Below, in pieces: positions 1 through 11,541 of a DNA stretch of 64,000 bases (position 1 is its first letter; the number at the start of each line of letters is the position of its first letter). A model generated the notes under the pieces. That model was not told where the DNA came from, searched no databases, and was given only the letters and a program-made list of their open reading frames with translations. The position numbers and the translations under genes were made by a program. The DNA comes from GCA-003244245 sp050699635 (GTDB taxonomy: Bacteria > Actinomycetota > Actinomycetes > Mycobacteriales > Pseudonocardiaceae), in the NCBI GenBank assembly GCA_050699635.1, contig JBOHFK010000010.1, positions 1 through 64,000 on the forward strand, read 5' to 3'.

Positions 1-572
1 TGGTTATGGCCGGGTTGGCCGTCTTCCTGCTGGTTCAACCAGCCGTGGAATCCCGGGACCCGCAGAGCATCGCGGAGTGGCTACCGGGACTGGGGTTGGT
101 CGCGCTGGTGGCGCTCGGCGCGCTGAGCGTGGCGCTGACCCGGCGGGGCCGGGCCGCCTCGCTCGGCTTGGGCGCTGCCGCCGGCTCGGTGTTCGCGCTG
201 TCCGCGGCACTGGTCAAGACCTGGGGCGAGATCCTGGCCGCTGGTGGGGTGACCGCGCTGGCCACCAGCTGGGAGCTGTGGACGGCGCTGTCCGCCGGCC
301 TGGTGGGCGCGCTGTTGAGCCAGGCAGCATTCCAGTCCGGCCCGCTCGGTGGTCCGCTGGCGGCGATGATGGTGATCGATCCGGTGATCGGGGTCAGCCT
401 CGGCGCTGTCGTCTTCGGCGAATCGTTCGCGACCGGGATACTGGCTGCCATCCAGGTCGCCGGGCTGGCGCTGACCCTGGGAGGAGTATGGCTGCTCGCC
501 ACCGGAGAGCCACCCGTCACCGTCATCGGCCCACCGGCACAACGGGACCTCGAACCTGGGCTACCCAGGTAG
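1..572 (+). CDS. DMT (EamA-like) family transporter, C-terminal part
   Basis: This is the 3' portion of a multi-spanning inner-membrane protein. The reading frame is open to the left edge (first whole codon at 3-5), so the start lies outside the window; the ATG at 6 is probably internal. The visible part is a series of hydrophobic segments rich in Ala, Leu, Gly and Val, with a late stretch MMVIDPVIGVSLGAVVFGES that resembles the final repeat of drug/metabolite transporter (EamA) proteins, where a Pro-containing helix is followed by a short Gly-Glu motif. The substrate cannot be told. It is followed after 83 bp by murT on the same strand and may be an unrelated neighbour. Class is fairly sure; specific function is unknown. 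Confidence 0.7.
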   Translation, partial: VMAGLAVFLLVQPAVESRDPQSIAEWLPGLGLVALVALGALSVALTRRGRAASLGLGAAAGSVFALSAALVKTWGEILAAGGVTALATSWELWTALSAGLVGALLSQAAFQSGPLGGPLAAMMVIDPVIGVSLGAVVFGESFATGILAAIQVAGLALTLGGVWLLATGEPPVTVIGPPAQRDLEPGLPR

Positions 573-655
573 GGGATACTGTCGCCGGCGGGCTACAACG
601 CAGCTATCAGACCACCTTGCCGTTGCGCGCGTCGGCACGATAGCAGGGATGGACG

Positions 656-1963
656 GTGGGTAGGCTGGGGGCGATGGTGGTGCGGACACCCGGGATGAGC
701 CCGGCGGCAACGTCGCCCCCCGGGCAGCACCGGTTGGGGTGGTGGACGCGCGCCGCCGTACAGGCCGGGCTGGCCACCGCTGGACTGTCGCGGCAGTTGG
801 GGTTCGGCGCCGGGTCGATCATCGGCGGCCGGGTCACGTTGGCCCTGGATCACCGCGCGCTGCGGCACCTGGCAACCGGGCGGCGGGTGGTGCTGGTCTC
901 GGGCACCAACGGCAAGACCACCACCAGCCATCTGGTGGCCGCCGCAGTGCGCACCGCAGGCCGGGTCGCGCACAACGCCGGTGGCTCGAACATGGCCGAC
1001 GGCGCGGTCGCAGCGCTGGCCGAGGCACGAGACGCCGAGTACGCGGTGATCGAGGTCGATGAGTTGCACCTGGCCGCGATCGCCGAGGCCATCGACCCGG
1101 CGGTGCTGGTCCTGCTCAACCTCACCCGCGACCAGCTGGACCGGGCAACCGAGGTCGGCGCCATCGCCTCGAGCGTAGGGCAGGCACTGGCCCGGCACCC
1201 GCGCACGGTCGTGGTGGCCAATGCCGATGATCCGATGGTGGTGTCGGCAGCACTGCACGCCACCCGCGCTGTGTGGGTAGCCGCGGGTGCCACCTGGCTG
1301 GGTGATGCGACCACGTGTCCCCGGTGCGGCCGCACGCTCACTTTCACCGACTCCGGGTGGGAGTGTGCGTGCGGGCTGGCCCGCCCGGTCCCGGATTGGT
1401 GGATCGAGGACGGCAAGGCATGCACCGTCGATGCGGTGCTCCCCCTGGACATCCAGCTGCCCGGTCAGGTCAATCTGAGCAACGCGGCGATGGCGCTGGC
1501 AGCCGCCCGCGCGCTGGGCGTTGCTGCCGAGCAGGCCGCGCCGGCACTGCGTGAGGTCGACGTGGTGGCCGGCCGGTATGCCGTGGTGCACCGCGGATCA
1601 CAGGACCTGCGCCTGCTGCTGGCCAAGAACCCGGCCGGCTGGGCCGGGATGTGCTCGATGCTCAGCGAGCCGCGACCGCTATTGGTGATCATCAACGCCC
1701 GGGAAGCCGACGGCCGGGACACCTCATGGCTGTGGGATGTGCCCTTCGAGCAGTTCACCGGCCGTCAGGTGGTGGCCAGCGGGGAACGCGCCGCTGACCT
1801 GGGGGTGCGCCTGAGCTATGCCGGTCTGGACCACCAGACCGTGGCCGACCCGATCGCCGCGCTGGCCGCACTGCCCGCCGGGGAGGTTGACTTGGTGGCC
1901 AACTACACCGCCTTCCACCACGTTCGCCGCCGGCTGAGCCGGGAACGGGAAGCAGCCGGGTGA
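656..1963 (+). CDS. murT: Lipid II isoglutaminyl synthase, Mur-ligase subunit MurT
   Basis: MurT is the ATP-using half of the MurT-GatD complex, which amidates the alpha-carboxyl of D-Glu in the lipid II stem peptide to D-iso-Gln at the cytoplasmic membrane face. The 435-residue product carries the Mur-ligase P-loop GTNGKTTT at residues 83-90, an EVDE acidic motif near 138, and a four-cysteine zinc ribbon (Cys221, Cys224, Cys237, Cys239) inserted in the central domain, as in known MurT proteins. The C-terminal third matches the DUF1727 region that contacts GatD. The start is uncertain: GTG at 656 has an AGGG-like sequence upstream, and ATG at 674 would shorten the protein by six residues. It overlaps gatD by 4 bp (GTGA), so the two are almost certainly translationally coupled. 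Confidence 0.93.
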   Translation: MGRLGAMVVRTPGMSPAATSPPGQHRLGWWTRAAVQAGLATAGLSRQLGFGAGSIIGGRVTLALDHRALRHLATGRRVVLVSGTNGKTTTSHLVAAAVRTAGRVAHNAGGSNMADGAVAALAEARDAEYAVIEVDELHLAAIAEAIDPAVLVLLNLTRDQLDRATEVGAIASSVGQALARHPRTVVVANADDPMVVSAALHATRAVWVAAGATWLGDATTCPRCGRTLTFTDSGWECACGLARPVPDWWIEDGKACTVDAVLPLDIQLPGQVNLSNAAMALAAARALGVAAEQAAPALREVDVVAGRYAVVHRGSQDLRLLLAKNPAGWAGMCSMLSEPRPLLVIINAREADGRDTSWLWDVPFEQFTGRQVVASGERAADLGVRLSYAGLDHQTVADPIAALAALPAGEVDLVANYTAFHHVRRRLSREREAAG

Positions 1964-2691
1964 GCGCAGACTCCACGGTCACGATCGGGTTGCTGCTACC
2001 CGACGTGCTGGGCACCTACTCCGATGCCGGGAACGCCACCATCTTGGTGCAGCGGCTGCGCTGGCGCGGTATTCCCGCCGAGATCCGCACCATCACCGCG
2101 CAGGACGTGCCCCCGGCCAGTTGTGCGCTGTACCTGCTGGGTGGGGGTGAGGACAACGCTCAGCTCTTCGCCGCCGACTGGCTGCGGCGCCATCACGAAC
2201 TGCGCCGGGCGCTGGAGACCAGCGCGGTGACATTGGCGGTGTGCGCCGGTCTGCAGATCCTGGGCACCTCGATGACCGACACCCGCGGTAAGCACTACCC
2301 CGGGCTGGAGTTGCTTGACATCACCACCGCGCCCGGCCGTCAGCGCAGCGTCGGCGAGGTGGTCTCCAGCTGCGCTGTTCCCGGCGTCGGCACCTTGACC
2401 GGCTTCGAGAACCACCGCGGTGTCACCACCCTGGGCCCGGGCACCGCAGCGTTGGGACGGGTGGTCACCGGCACGGGCAATGGCACCACCGAGGCCACCA
2501 CCAGGCACCGCACCGAGGGTGTGCTCACCGAGCGGATCATCGGCACCTACCTGCACGGCCCGGTACTGGCCCGCAACCCGGCCCTGGCCGACCACCTCCT
2601 GCACAAGGTCACCGGCCACTCGCTGGCCCCCCTGGACCTCCCGGACCAAGTCGCGCTGCGCGAGACCTACTTGAGTAAGGCCCACCTGTAA
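1960..2691 (+). CDS. gatD: Lipid II isoglutaminyl synthase, glutaminase subunit GatD
   Basis: GatD hydrolyses glutamine and channels ammonia to MurT for lipid II amidation. The 243-residue protein is a class I (CobB/CobQ-like) glutamine amidotransferase. The nucleophile is Cys95 in the elbow AVCAGLQILG, and His199 in TYLHGPVLARNP is the likely catalytic histidine; the spacing fits GatD rather than cobyric acid synthase, because no N-terminal dethiobiotin-synthetase-like domain is present. The GTG start sits in the 4-bp overlap with the murT stop. The next gene, uppP, is convergent and ends 1 bp away, so the murT-gatD unit stops here. Confidence 0.93.
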   Translation: MSADSTVTIGLLLPDVLGTYSDAGNATILVQRLRWRGIPAEIRTITAQDVPPASCALYLLGGGEDNAQLFAADWLRRHHELRRALETSAVTLAVCAGLQILGTSMTDTRGKHYPGLELLDITTAPGRQRSVGEVVSSCAVPGVGTLTGFENHRGVTTLGPGTAALGRVVTGTGNGTTEATTRHRTEGVLTERIIGTYLHGPVLARNPALADHLLHKVTGHSLAPLDLPDQVALRETYLSKAHL

Positions 2692-2692
2692 C

Positions 2693-3637
2693 TCAGCGCA
2701 CCACCAGCCAGATCAAGCTGGCGGTGCCGAAGAGCACGCAATACACCGCGAATGGGGTGAGGGTGCGGGTCTCGAAGTAACGGGTCAGGAAGCGGACCGC
2801 CAGGTAGGCACTGACGAACGAGGCGATGCTGCCGACGAGGATCGGGCCGTGAATACCAGCGCCGAGCGGACCGACCAGGTCCGGGATCTTCAATGCACCG
2901 GCGGCCAGGATCACCGGGGTGGCCAGCAGGAACGAGAAACGTGCGGCGTCCTCATGGGAAAGCCCGCGCAGCAGGCCCGCGACCATCGTCACGCCGGAGC
3001 GGCTGATCCCGGGCAACAGCGCGAGCACCTGGGCGGCCCCGATCAAGGTGCCGCGGGCAAGGGACATCTGGGCCAGCCGGGCGTCCGCCGCCGCCCCGGC
3101 GTCGCGAGCTGCACCTGGTCCCTCCACGCCTCCTGCCGTGGGAACTGTCACGGGAACTCCCGAAGGCGTGGTGACCTCGACCCGCCGGCGAAGCCGTTCA
3201 CCCAGGTAGAGCACGATCCCGTTGGCGATCAGGAAGGCCGCCGTCGGGATCGGCCGGCTCAGCGTGGTCCGGAACAGGTGCTCCAGCAGCAGGCCGCTGA
3301 TGCCGACCGGGATGGTTCCGGCGATGAGCAGCCAGGCGAGCCGCTCACCGGAGGTGCGGACGCGCCGGTACCGCACCGAGCTGACGAAGCCGCCGATGAT
3401 GCGTAACCAGTCGCGCCAGAAGAAGACCAGCAAGGCCGCGGCGGTGGCGACGTGCAGGCCGACAATGAACGCCAGGTAGGGCGATTCCGGTGCTGACACG
3501 TCCAGGTCACGGGCCCAGCGGCCGCCCACCAGCGCCGGGACCAGGATGGAGTGCCCGAGGCTGGAGACCGGGAACAGCTCGGTGATGCCCTGGAAGGCCC
3601 CCACCACGATCGCCTCGAGATAACTCAGCTCACTCAA
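2693..3637 (-). CDS. uppP: Undecaprenyl-diphosphatase UppP (BacA family)
   Basis: UppP is a polytopic membrane phosphatase that recycles undecaprenyl diphosphate to the monophosphate carrier used for peptidoglycan and other glycans; high activity gives bacitracin tolerance. The family signatures are clear: GAFQGITELFPVSSLGHS near the N-terminus (the Glu-containing catalytic loop) and LLPGISRSGVTMVAGL in the second half, with about eight hydrophobic segments. I place the start at the TTG at 3637 because GAGAGGAG lies 5 nt upstream; an in-frame ATG at 3676 would add 13 non-conserved, Gly/Pro-rich residues. A poorly conserved Gly/Ala-rich loop of about 40 residues lies between the halves. It is downstream of glyQS on the same strand, with a 181-bp gap. 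Confidence 0.92.
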   Translation of the reverse strand: MSELSYLEAIVVGAFQGITELFPVSSLGHSILVPALVGGRWARDLDVSAPESPYLAFIVGLHVATAAALLVFFWRDWLRIIGGFVSSVRYRRVRTSGERLAWLLIAGTIPVGISGLLLEHLFRTTLSRPIPTAAFLIANGIVLYLGERLRRRVEVTTPSGVPVTVPTAGGVEGPGAARDAGAAADARLAQMSLARGTLIGAAQVLALLPGISRSGVTMVAGLLRGLSHEDAARFSFLLATPVILAAGALKIPDLVGPLGAGIHGPILVGSIASFVSAYLAVRFLTRYFETRTLTPFAVYCVLFGTASLIWLVVR

Positions 3638-3640
3638 CGG

Positions 3641-3650
3641 GTCTCCTCTC
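3641..3650 (-). promoter_or_regulatory. Ribosome binding site fixing a TTG start for uppP
   Basis: Read on the minus strand this is GAGAGGAGAC, whose AGGAG core sits 5 nt before the TTG at 3637. It argues for the shorter UppP, starting just before the conserved N-terminal helix, rather than for the ATG at 3676. Confidence 0.7.
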
Positions 3651-3818
3651 GCGGGCGGCCCCGCGCCACCATTCACATCGCGGAGTACGCGACGGCGTGC
3701 CTGGAGAGAATCTCATCATCGGCACCCGACGGTGGATCGGGGCTCGGCGTGCAGAGCGACCAGACCACCACCGCGTAGCCGACGTCGAGGAACACGGCGG
3801 CTGATCGCTGGGTGCGGA

Positions 3819-6821
<3,003 letters not shown>

Positions 6822-7219
6822 TGTTGACCACCCCTAACCCACTGGTCGACGACGTCGGGCGACCGAGGGTGGCCTGGTAGCAGGTTACCGAGCGTGCCCG
6901 ACGAGCCGGGGGCGCCCGTTCCACGTCGACCGGCCGAAGCTGTCGCCCGCCACCGACCCTGATCCCGACCGGCGCCGTACAGACCGGTGCCGTCGGTCCG
7001 GACGGGGCTGATGATCCGCGGGCCGAGCTGCAATGCGCAGACTCCGCTTCAGCTGCCAGGGCACCCTTACCTGCGACCCGATCGGATCGGCGAAACCTTG
7101 TGTTTCGGATTGTCAAGACCGCTGGCCGCCAGGCACCTGGGGGTACCAAGATCATCCTGTACCCAATGTGACCGGCTGACAAGATCCGCGTAGCACTCGA
7201 ATCTATCTAGCCTGCTGGT
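6822..7219. promoter_or_regulatory. Divergent intergenic region between glyQS and corA
   Basis: These 398 bp separate two divergent genes and must hold both promoters. I see no convincing gene, tRNA or T-box leader. Two short perfect inverted repeats stand out: CGAAAC/GTTTCG with a 5-nt loop (7091-7107) and GGGTAC/GTACCC with a 12-nt spacer (7141-7164). The second lies about 55 bp before the corA start and could be an operator. A loose CTGACA near 7176 could be a -35 element for corA, but no good -10 partner is visible. Confidence 0.35.
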
Positions 7220-8191
7220 ATGACCCGTACTCGCCTGTATCGCAGCGGTGTTCTTGAGACTGAGAACTTTCCGGTGCAGGACATCTCCGAGCACATCACG
7301 CAGCCGGGCGTCACCGTGTGGCTGGACATGTGCGCGCCCGGTGCGCACGATCTCGCCACCATCAGCGAGGAGCTGGACCTGCACCAGCTTGCCGTCGAGG
7401 ACGCCGTCCAGGAACGCCAGCGCCCCAAGCTCGACCGGTACGACAGCCACCTGTTCGTCACCGCTTACGCCGTCGCGCTGGACATGACCACCGGAGAGCT
7501 GGAGACCTTCGAGGTGGCGGTGTTCGTCACCCGCAACGCGTTGGTCACCGTGCGCAAATCCGAACAGTTCGACATCAACGGTGTGGTCGCTCGCTGGGAC
7601 GCCTCGCCGGACCTGGCCAAATACGGTGTGTCGTTCCTGCTGCACGGCCTGCTCGACTTCGTGGTCGACGGTCACTTCAGCGCGGTGCAAACCCTCGATG
7701 ACGAGATCGAAACGCTGGAGGACCTGCTGTTCGAGGACAAGCGCCCCGACCTGACCGTGCAACGCCGATCGTTCGAACTGCGCAAGAGCCTGGTGCAGCT
7801 GCGCCGGGTGGTGCTGCCGATGCGGGAGGTGGTGAACTCCCTGATGCGCCGTGACCTGCACACCGTCGACGAGGCGATGGCGCCCTACTACCAGGATGTG
7901 TACGACCATGTGCTGCGCGCCACCGAGTGGACCGACAGCCTGCGGGATCTGGTGACGACCATCCTGGAGACCAACCTGACCATTCAGGGAAACCGTCTCA
8001 ATGTGATCACCAAACAGGTCACCAGCTGGGCCGCCATCTTCGCGGTACCCACCGCCATCACCGGCTTCTACGGGCAGAACGTGCCGTACCCCGGCTTCGG
8101 GCACGAGTCCGGTTTCTACGCCTCCACGATCGTGATCGTGGTGCTCTCGGTCGGGCTGTATGTCTTGTTCCGCCGCCGTGACTGGATCTAA
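7220..8191 (+). CDS. corA: CorA-family magnesium/divalent-metal channel
   Basis: A homopentameric inner-membrane metal channel of the CorA/MIT superfamily. The 323-residue length is usual: a large soluble cytoplasmic domain (1 to about 260) with a long stalk helix, then two C-terminal membrane helices (about 264-283 and 300-317) and a basic tail RRRDWI. The pore loop after the first helix reads YGQNVPYPGF, with Gln286 where the classical family has Met in Gly-Met-Asn; this GQN form is familiar in actinobacterial relatives. The ATG at 7220 has no recognisable Shine-Dalgarno sequence, so the message may be leaderless or nearly so. It ends 43 bp before the regulator gene, so read-through into that gene is possible. 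The metal preference cannot be read from sequence. Confidence 0.88.
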   Translation: MTRTRLYRSGVLETENFPVQDISEHITQPGVTVWLDMCAPGAHDLATISEELDLHQLAVEDAVQERQRPKLDRYDSHLFVTAYAVALDMTTGELETFEVAVFVTRNALVTVRKSEQFDINGVVARWDASPDLAKYGVSFLLHGLLDFVVDGHFSAVQTLDDEIETLEDLLFEDKRPDLTVQRRSFELRKSLVQLRRVVLPMREVVNSLMRRDLHTVDEAMAPYYQDVYDHVLRATEWTDSLRDLVTTILETNLTIQGNRLNVITKQVTSWAAIFAVPTAITGFYGQNVPYPGFGHESGFYASTIVIVVLSVGLYVLFRRRDWI

Positions 8192-8234
8192 TTTGTTGGG
8201 GTGAAGAAGCGGGTGAGCGGAGTACCTTCAAGTC

Positions 8235-11200
8235 GTGGTGGCCGCCTACGTCCCTCCGCCGAGAGAGCCCGCTGATCTATACGCGCCGCCGGGATGGCAC
8301 GCGGTCGACGGTCCGCGCGTGGGCGGCGAGCACGTTGACCGGCCCTCGATCGACACGCTGCTGGACGGCACCGGGAGCTCACGGATCCGCGTGGTGATCG
8401 GCGCTGCTGGCTGGGGCAAGACCACCGCGGTGCGGAGCTGGTCGCGTGACCGTCCGACCGCGTGGCTGCGGTATGAGGATCATGACCGCTCCGCGCAACG
8501 GCTGCTGGGCGACCTGTCGGCGGTGTTGCAGGCTCACCTGGTGGCACCGATCGAGGATCTGGCCACCGTCGCCGACCCGGTGGAATCGGTCACCACGATC
8601 TGTCGCTGGCTGCAGGATTTCCTGCTCAAAGGCCTCGTGCTGGTCTTGGATGATCTGCACGGATTGCCGCCAGGCAGCGACGCGGCCCGGGTCGTCAAGA
8701 TCCTCTGCCAGCAGGCGCCGGAACGGGTGCACCTGGTGCTGATATCCCGGCAGGAACTGCCATTTTCCCTGCAGCGGCTACGGGGCCGCGGTCTGGTCAA
8801 GGAGATCTACGCGCCGGACCTCGCCTTCGACGTCCTCGATGTCGAGGCGCTGTTGCGCGCCACCGTGGGAAAGCATCCAGCCGGCCTGGCCGCACGCGTG
8901 CGGGAGCACACCGGTGGCTGGCCAGCGGCCGTGCACTGCGCCGTGGAGATGCTGCGGGTGGTGGCGCCGGAGCAGCGCTTGGCGGCGGTGAACCGGCTGT
9001 CCCACCCCGGAGAGCGATTCCACGCCTATCTGGCCGAAGAGGTGATCGGCGCCGCGCCCGGCTGGGCTGCGCAGTTGCTGCGCAGGCTGGCGATCGTCGG
9101 CGAGGTCCAGGCAGCAGATCAGACGACCGGACTCGCCGACCTGAACCGTCAGGGCCTCGTGCAGCGCGGTAGCCCCCACGGCACCTGGTCGCTGGTACGC
9201 CCGTTGCGTGATTTCTTCGAACACGAGATAGCGCCGGACGCCGACGAACGCGCAGCACTGCACGCGACGTCGGCCAAGGAGTGCATCGGGCTGGGCGCAC
9301 CGGCTGATGCGCTGCGACATCTGCTGGCGGCCGGCGATCACGCCGCGTGCGCCTCGATACTCGTCGATCATGGTGATGCGATGGTGGAGCGCGGCCAACT
9401 CGATGCCGTGCTGGAAGCCACCCGGTTACCGCCCGAGTACCTCGACGACCCGCAGGTTCAGCAGGTTCTCGGGCTGGCGCAGCTGGTCCGGGGTCACTGG
9501 ACGGAGGCACTGGGGCATTTCCAGCGAGCCGGCCACGACCGGCAGGAGCTCGCACCCGCGCTGGCCTGGCGGGTCGGCTGGATGGCCTTCGCGCTGGGCG
9601 AGTTCACCGAGGTTCACACCGTGACCCGGCGAGCCCGGCTGGACCGCCGGGATACCGTCGATGAGACGCGGGTGCTGGCGCTGGCCGCCAGCGCCTACTG
9701 GATGTCCGGCGACGTCGGGAGTCTGCGCAAGGCGGCGCTGCAGGCACGTGCCGCGGCCCGGCAGTGTGGCGATCCCCGCGCGTTGTCCAGTGCCCACCAG
9801 GCCTTCGCGCTGCTGGCCGCGGCCGAGGGTGACTGGCGGCAAGCCGACGCCCACAGCGCCGAGGCCCTGCGTCAAGCGCAGGAGACCGAGGGCCTGCTCG
9901 AACCGCCGTGGATCAAAGCGTGCCAGGCGATGCAACACTTCGAAGCGGGTGCCCCCCGGCAGGCCCTGGCCGACGCCCAGATCGCGTTGAGCCTGAGCGA
10001 GCGATGCGAGAACCCGTTCCTCATCGCGCACGCCCTGACCACCCGCGGCCGTACCCGGGCCCGCCTCGGTATCGTGGATGCCGCTGTGGGTGACTTCGCC
10101 ACCGCGATAGACCTCTTCCAGCGCCTGGGCTCCCGGTTCCTGGCCTGGGCCCTGTGCGGCCTGGGGGACCTGCATCGCAACCAAGGTCAGGTGGCTCAGG
10201 CCCGGGCAGCGTATGAGGAGGCGCTCACCCTCGCCGAGCCGTACCACGACGTGTTCGGTCTGAGCTGCGCGCTGGCCGGCCTGGCCCGCATCGACGCGGT
10301 CGATGATCTGCCGCGGGCACTGGAACGCGCAGACCGGGCCGTGGAGTTGGGCGCCGGACTGCGAAAGGTCCCGGCATTGCTGGCCCGCGGCTGGATCACG
10401 TTGCTGGCCGGGGATCGCGCGGGTGCCGCGGCGGATGGCAATCACGCTGCCGTGGCCGCGCGGCAGCGGCAGGACAAGGCAGGGCTGGCTGAGGCCATCA
10501 CCTTGGGTGTGCTGGCTTCCCGTGATCCCGCGACGAGCGCCAACGCGCTGCGCGAGGCGATCGATATCTGGCAGGAGACCGGCTGCCGCCTGGAGGAGGC
10601 CGGGACGCGGATCGTGGCCGCTCGCATCGGTGCGCTCATTCCCCACCTCGACGCCAACCGCGCTGACCAGATACTGCGCGACCACGGCATCGATATCGAC
10701 TCGCGGCGGATCGCCGGAGCGCTCAGTGCGGTGGTCCGTTCCGCACCCGCGGTGTCCATCCGGACACTGGGGGAGTTCCGGGTGATCCGCGATGGGGTCC
10801 CGATTCCGAACACCTCATGGCAGTCGAAGAAGGCCCGGGACCTCCTGAAGATCCTGGTCGCGCGACGCCGGCCGACCCCCCGTGATCAGCTGATGGAGTT
10901 GTTGTGGCCGGGGGTGGGCCCGACCGTGGCCGGCAACCGGCTGTCCGTATTGCTGTCCACGGTTCGCGATGTGCTGCAACCCCAGTCCACGGGGGAGGCT
11001 CCCTTGGCGGCCACCGACGGTGCGGTGTCGTTGAATCGTGCCCAGGTCAGCATCGATGTCGAGGACTTCCTCGCCCGGGCCAACACCGCGTTCGACGCTT
11101 ACCGGACGGGAGAGCCGGACGCGACCGCGCAACTCGTCGCCGCCATCAGCGCCCACACCGGCGATTTCCTCGACAATGACCCCTACCAGGAGTGGGCCAG

Positions 11201-11492
11201 CGCGATCACGGAAGAGGTGCGGGCCGCTCACATCGCCCTGCTGCGGGCTTTGGCCACCCGGCTGCGCGACGCCGGCGCCACTGACGACGCGGTGCGGTAC
11301 ACGTTGCGCCTGCTCGAACAGGACGGCTTCGACGAGGAGGCCTACCGCACCCTCATCGGGGTTCTGTTCCACGCGGGCCGCTTCGGCGAAGCACGCCGGC
11401 ACTACGAGAGCTACGTCCGCCGGATGGCGGAGATCGACGTCCGGCCGAGCCCGTTCCGGGAGATGACGCCACAACGAGTGACCACACGCTAG
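8235..11492 (+). CDS. Large ATPase/TPR transcriptional regulator with C-terminal BTAD (SARP-like) module
   Basis: Probable pathway regulator of the neighbouring NRPS operon. The 1085-residue protein starts with an ATPase domain of the STAND/MalT sort: Walker A GAAGWGKTT at residues 56-64, Walker B-like LVLVLDDLHG near 135. A long alpha-helical region of TPR-like repeats covers roughly 330-820. At the C-terminus, from about residue 840 (VSIRTLGEFRVIRDGV), there is an OmpR/SARP-type winged helix followed by a bacterial transcriptional activation domain to about 1075. In classical SARPs the DNA-binding and BTAD parts come first and the ATPase follows; here the order is reversed. Codon 398 is TTA. 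GTG 8235 is the chosen start; the upstream ribosome site is poor. The gene converges on the thioesterase gene 49 bp away. Confidence 0.85.
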   Translation: MVAAYVPPPREPADLYAPPGWHAVDGPRVGGEHVDRPSIDTLLDGTGSSRIRVVIGAAGWGKTTAVRSWSRDRPTAWLRYEDHDRSAQRLLGDLSAVLQAHLVAPIEDLATVADPVESVTTICRWLQDFLLKGLVLVLDDLHGLPPGSDAARVVKILCQQAPERVHLVLISRQELPFSLQRLRGRGLVKEIYAPDLAFDVLDVEALLRATVGKHPAGLAARVREHTGGWPAAVHCAVEMLRVVAPEQRLAAVNRLSHPGERFHAYLAEEVIGAAPGWAAQLLRRLAIVGEVQAADQTTGLADLNRQGLVQRGSPHGTWSLVRPLRDFFEHEIAPDADERAALHATSAKECIGLGAPADALRHLLAAGDHAACASILVDHGDAMVERGQLDAVLEATRLPPEYLDDPQVQQVLGLAQLVRGHWTEALGHFQRAGHDRQELAPALAWRVGWMAFALGEFTEVHTVTRRARLDRRDTVDETRVLALAASAYWMSGDVGSLRKAALQARAAARQCGDPRALSSAHQAFALLAAAEGDWRQADAHSAEALRQAQETEGLLEPPWIKACQAMQHFEAGAPRQALADAQIALSLSERCENPFLIAHALTTRGRTRARLGIVDAAVGDFATAIDLFQRLGSRFLAWALCGLGDLHRNQGQVAQARAAYEEALTLAEPYHDVFGLSCALAGLARIDAVDDLPRALERADRAVELGAGLRKVPALLARGWITLLAGDRAGAAADGNHAAVAARQRQDKAGLAEAITLGVLASRDPATSANALREAIDIWQETGCRLEEAGTRIVAARIGALIPHLDANRADQILRDHGIDIDSRRIAGALSAVVRSAPAVSIRTLGEFRVIRDGVPIPNTSWQSKKARDLLKILVARRRPTPRDQLMELLWPGVGPTVAGNRLSVLLSTVRDVLQPQSTGEAPLAATDGAVSLNRAQVSIDVEDFLARANTAFDAYRTGEPDATAQLVAAISAHTGDFLDNDPYQEWASAITEEVRAAHIALLRALATRLRDAGATDDAVRYTLRLLEQDGFDEEAYRTLIGVLFHAGRFGEARRHYESYVRRMAEIDVRPSPFREMTPQRVTTR
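9426..9428 (+). other. In-frame TTA leucine codon in the regulator
   Basis: Leu398 of the BTAD regulator is encoded by TTA, in frame with the GTG at 8235 (397 codons upstream). TTA is very rare in GC-rich actinomycetes and in Streptomyces and relatives is read by the developmentally controlled bldA tRNA, so translation of the regulator may be delayed to differentiation or stationary phase. Confidence 0.6.
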
Positions 11493-11541
11493 TGTCCCCG
11501 CCGCTTGGACGCGCACGCCGCAGGTGACACATCCTTCCCGA

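Noticed and set aside
593..1591. Open frame of 332 codons antisense to murT
   Set aside because: Shadow of murT, which carries a complete P-loop and zinc ribbon.
9426..10685. Open frame of 419 codons antisense to the regulator
   Set aside because: Low-complexity Gly/Arg/Gln-rich translation with no motif; the plus-strand frame has the P-loop, TPR and BTAD features.
11493..11541. Terminator between the convergent regulator and thioesterase genes
   Set aside because: Only a weak GTGTC/GACAC pairing with no stable stem or T-run; not enough to call.
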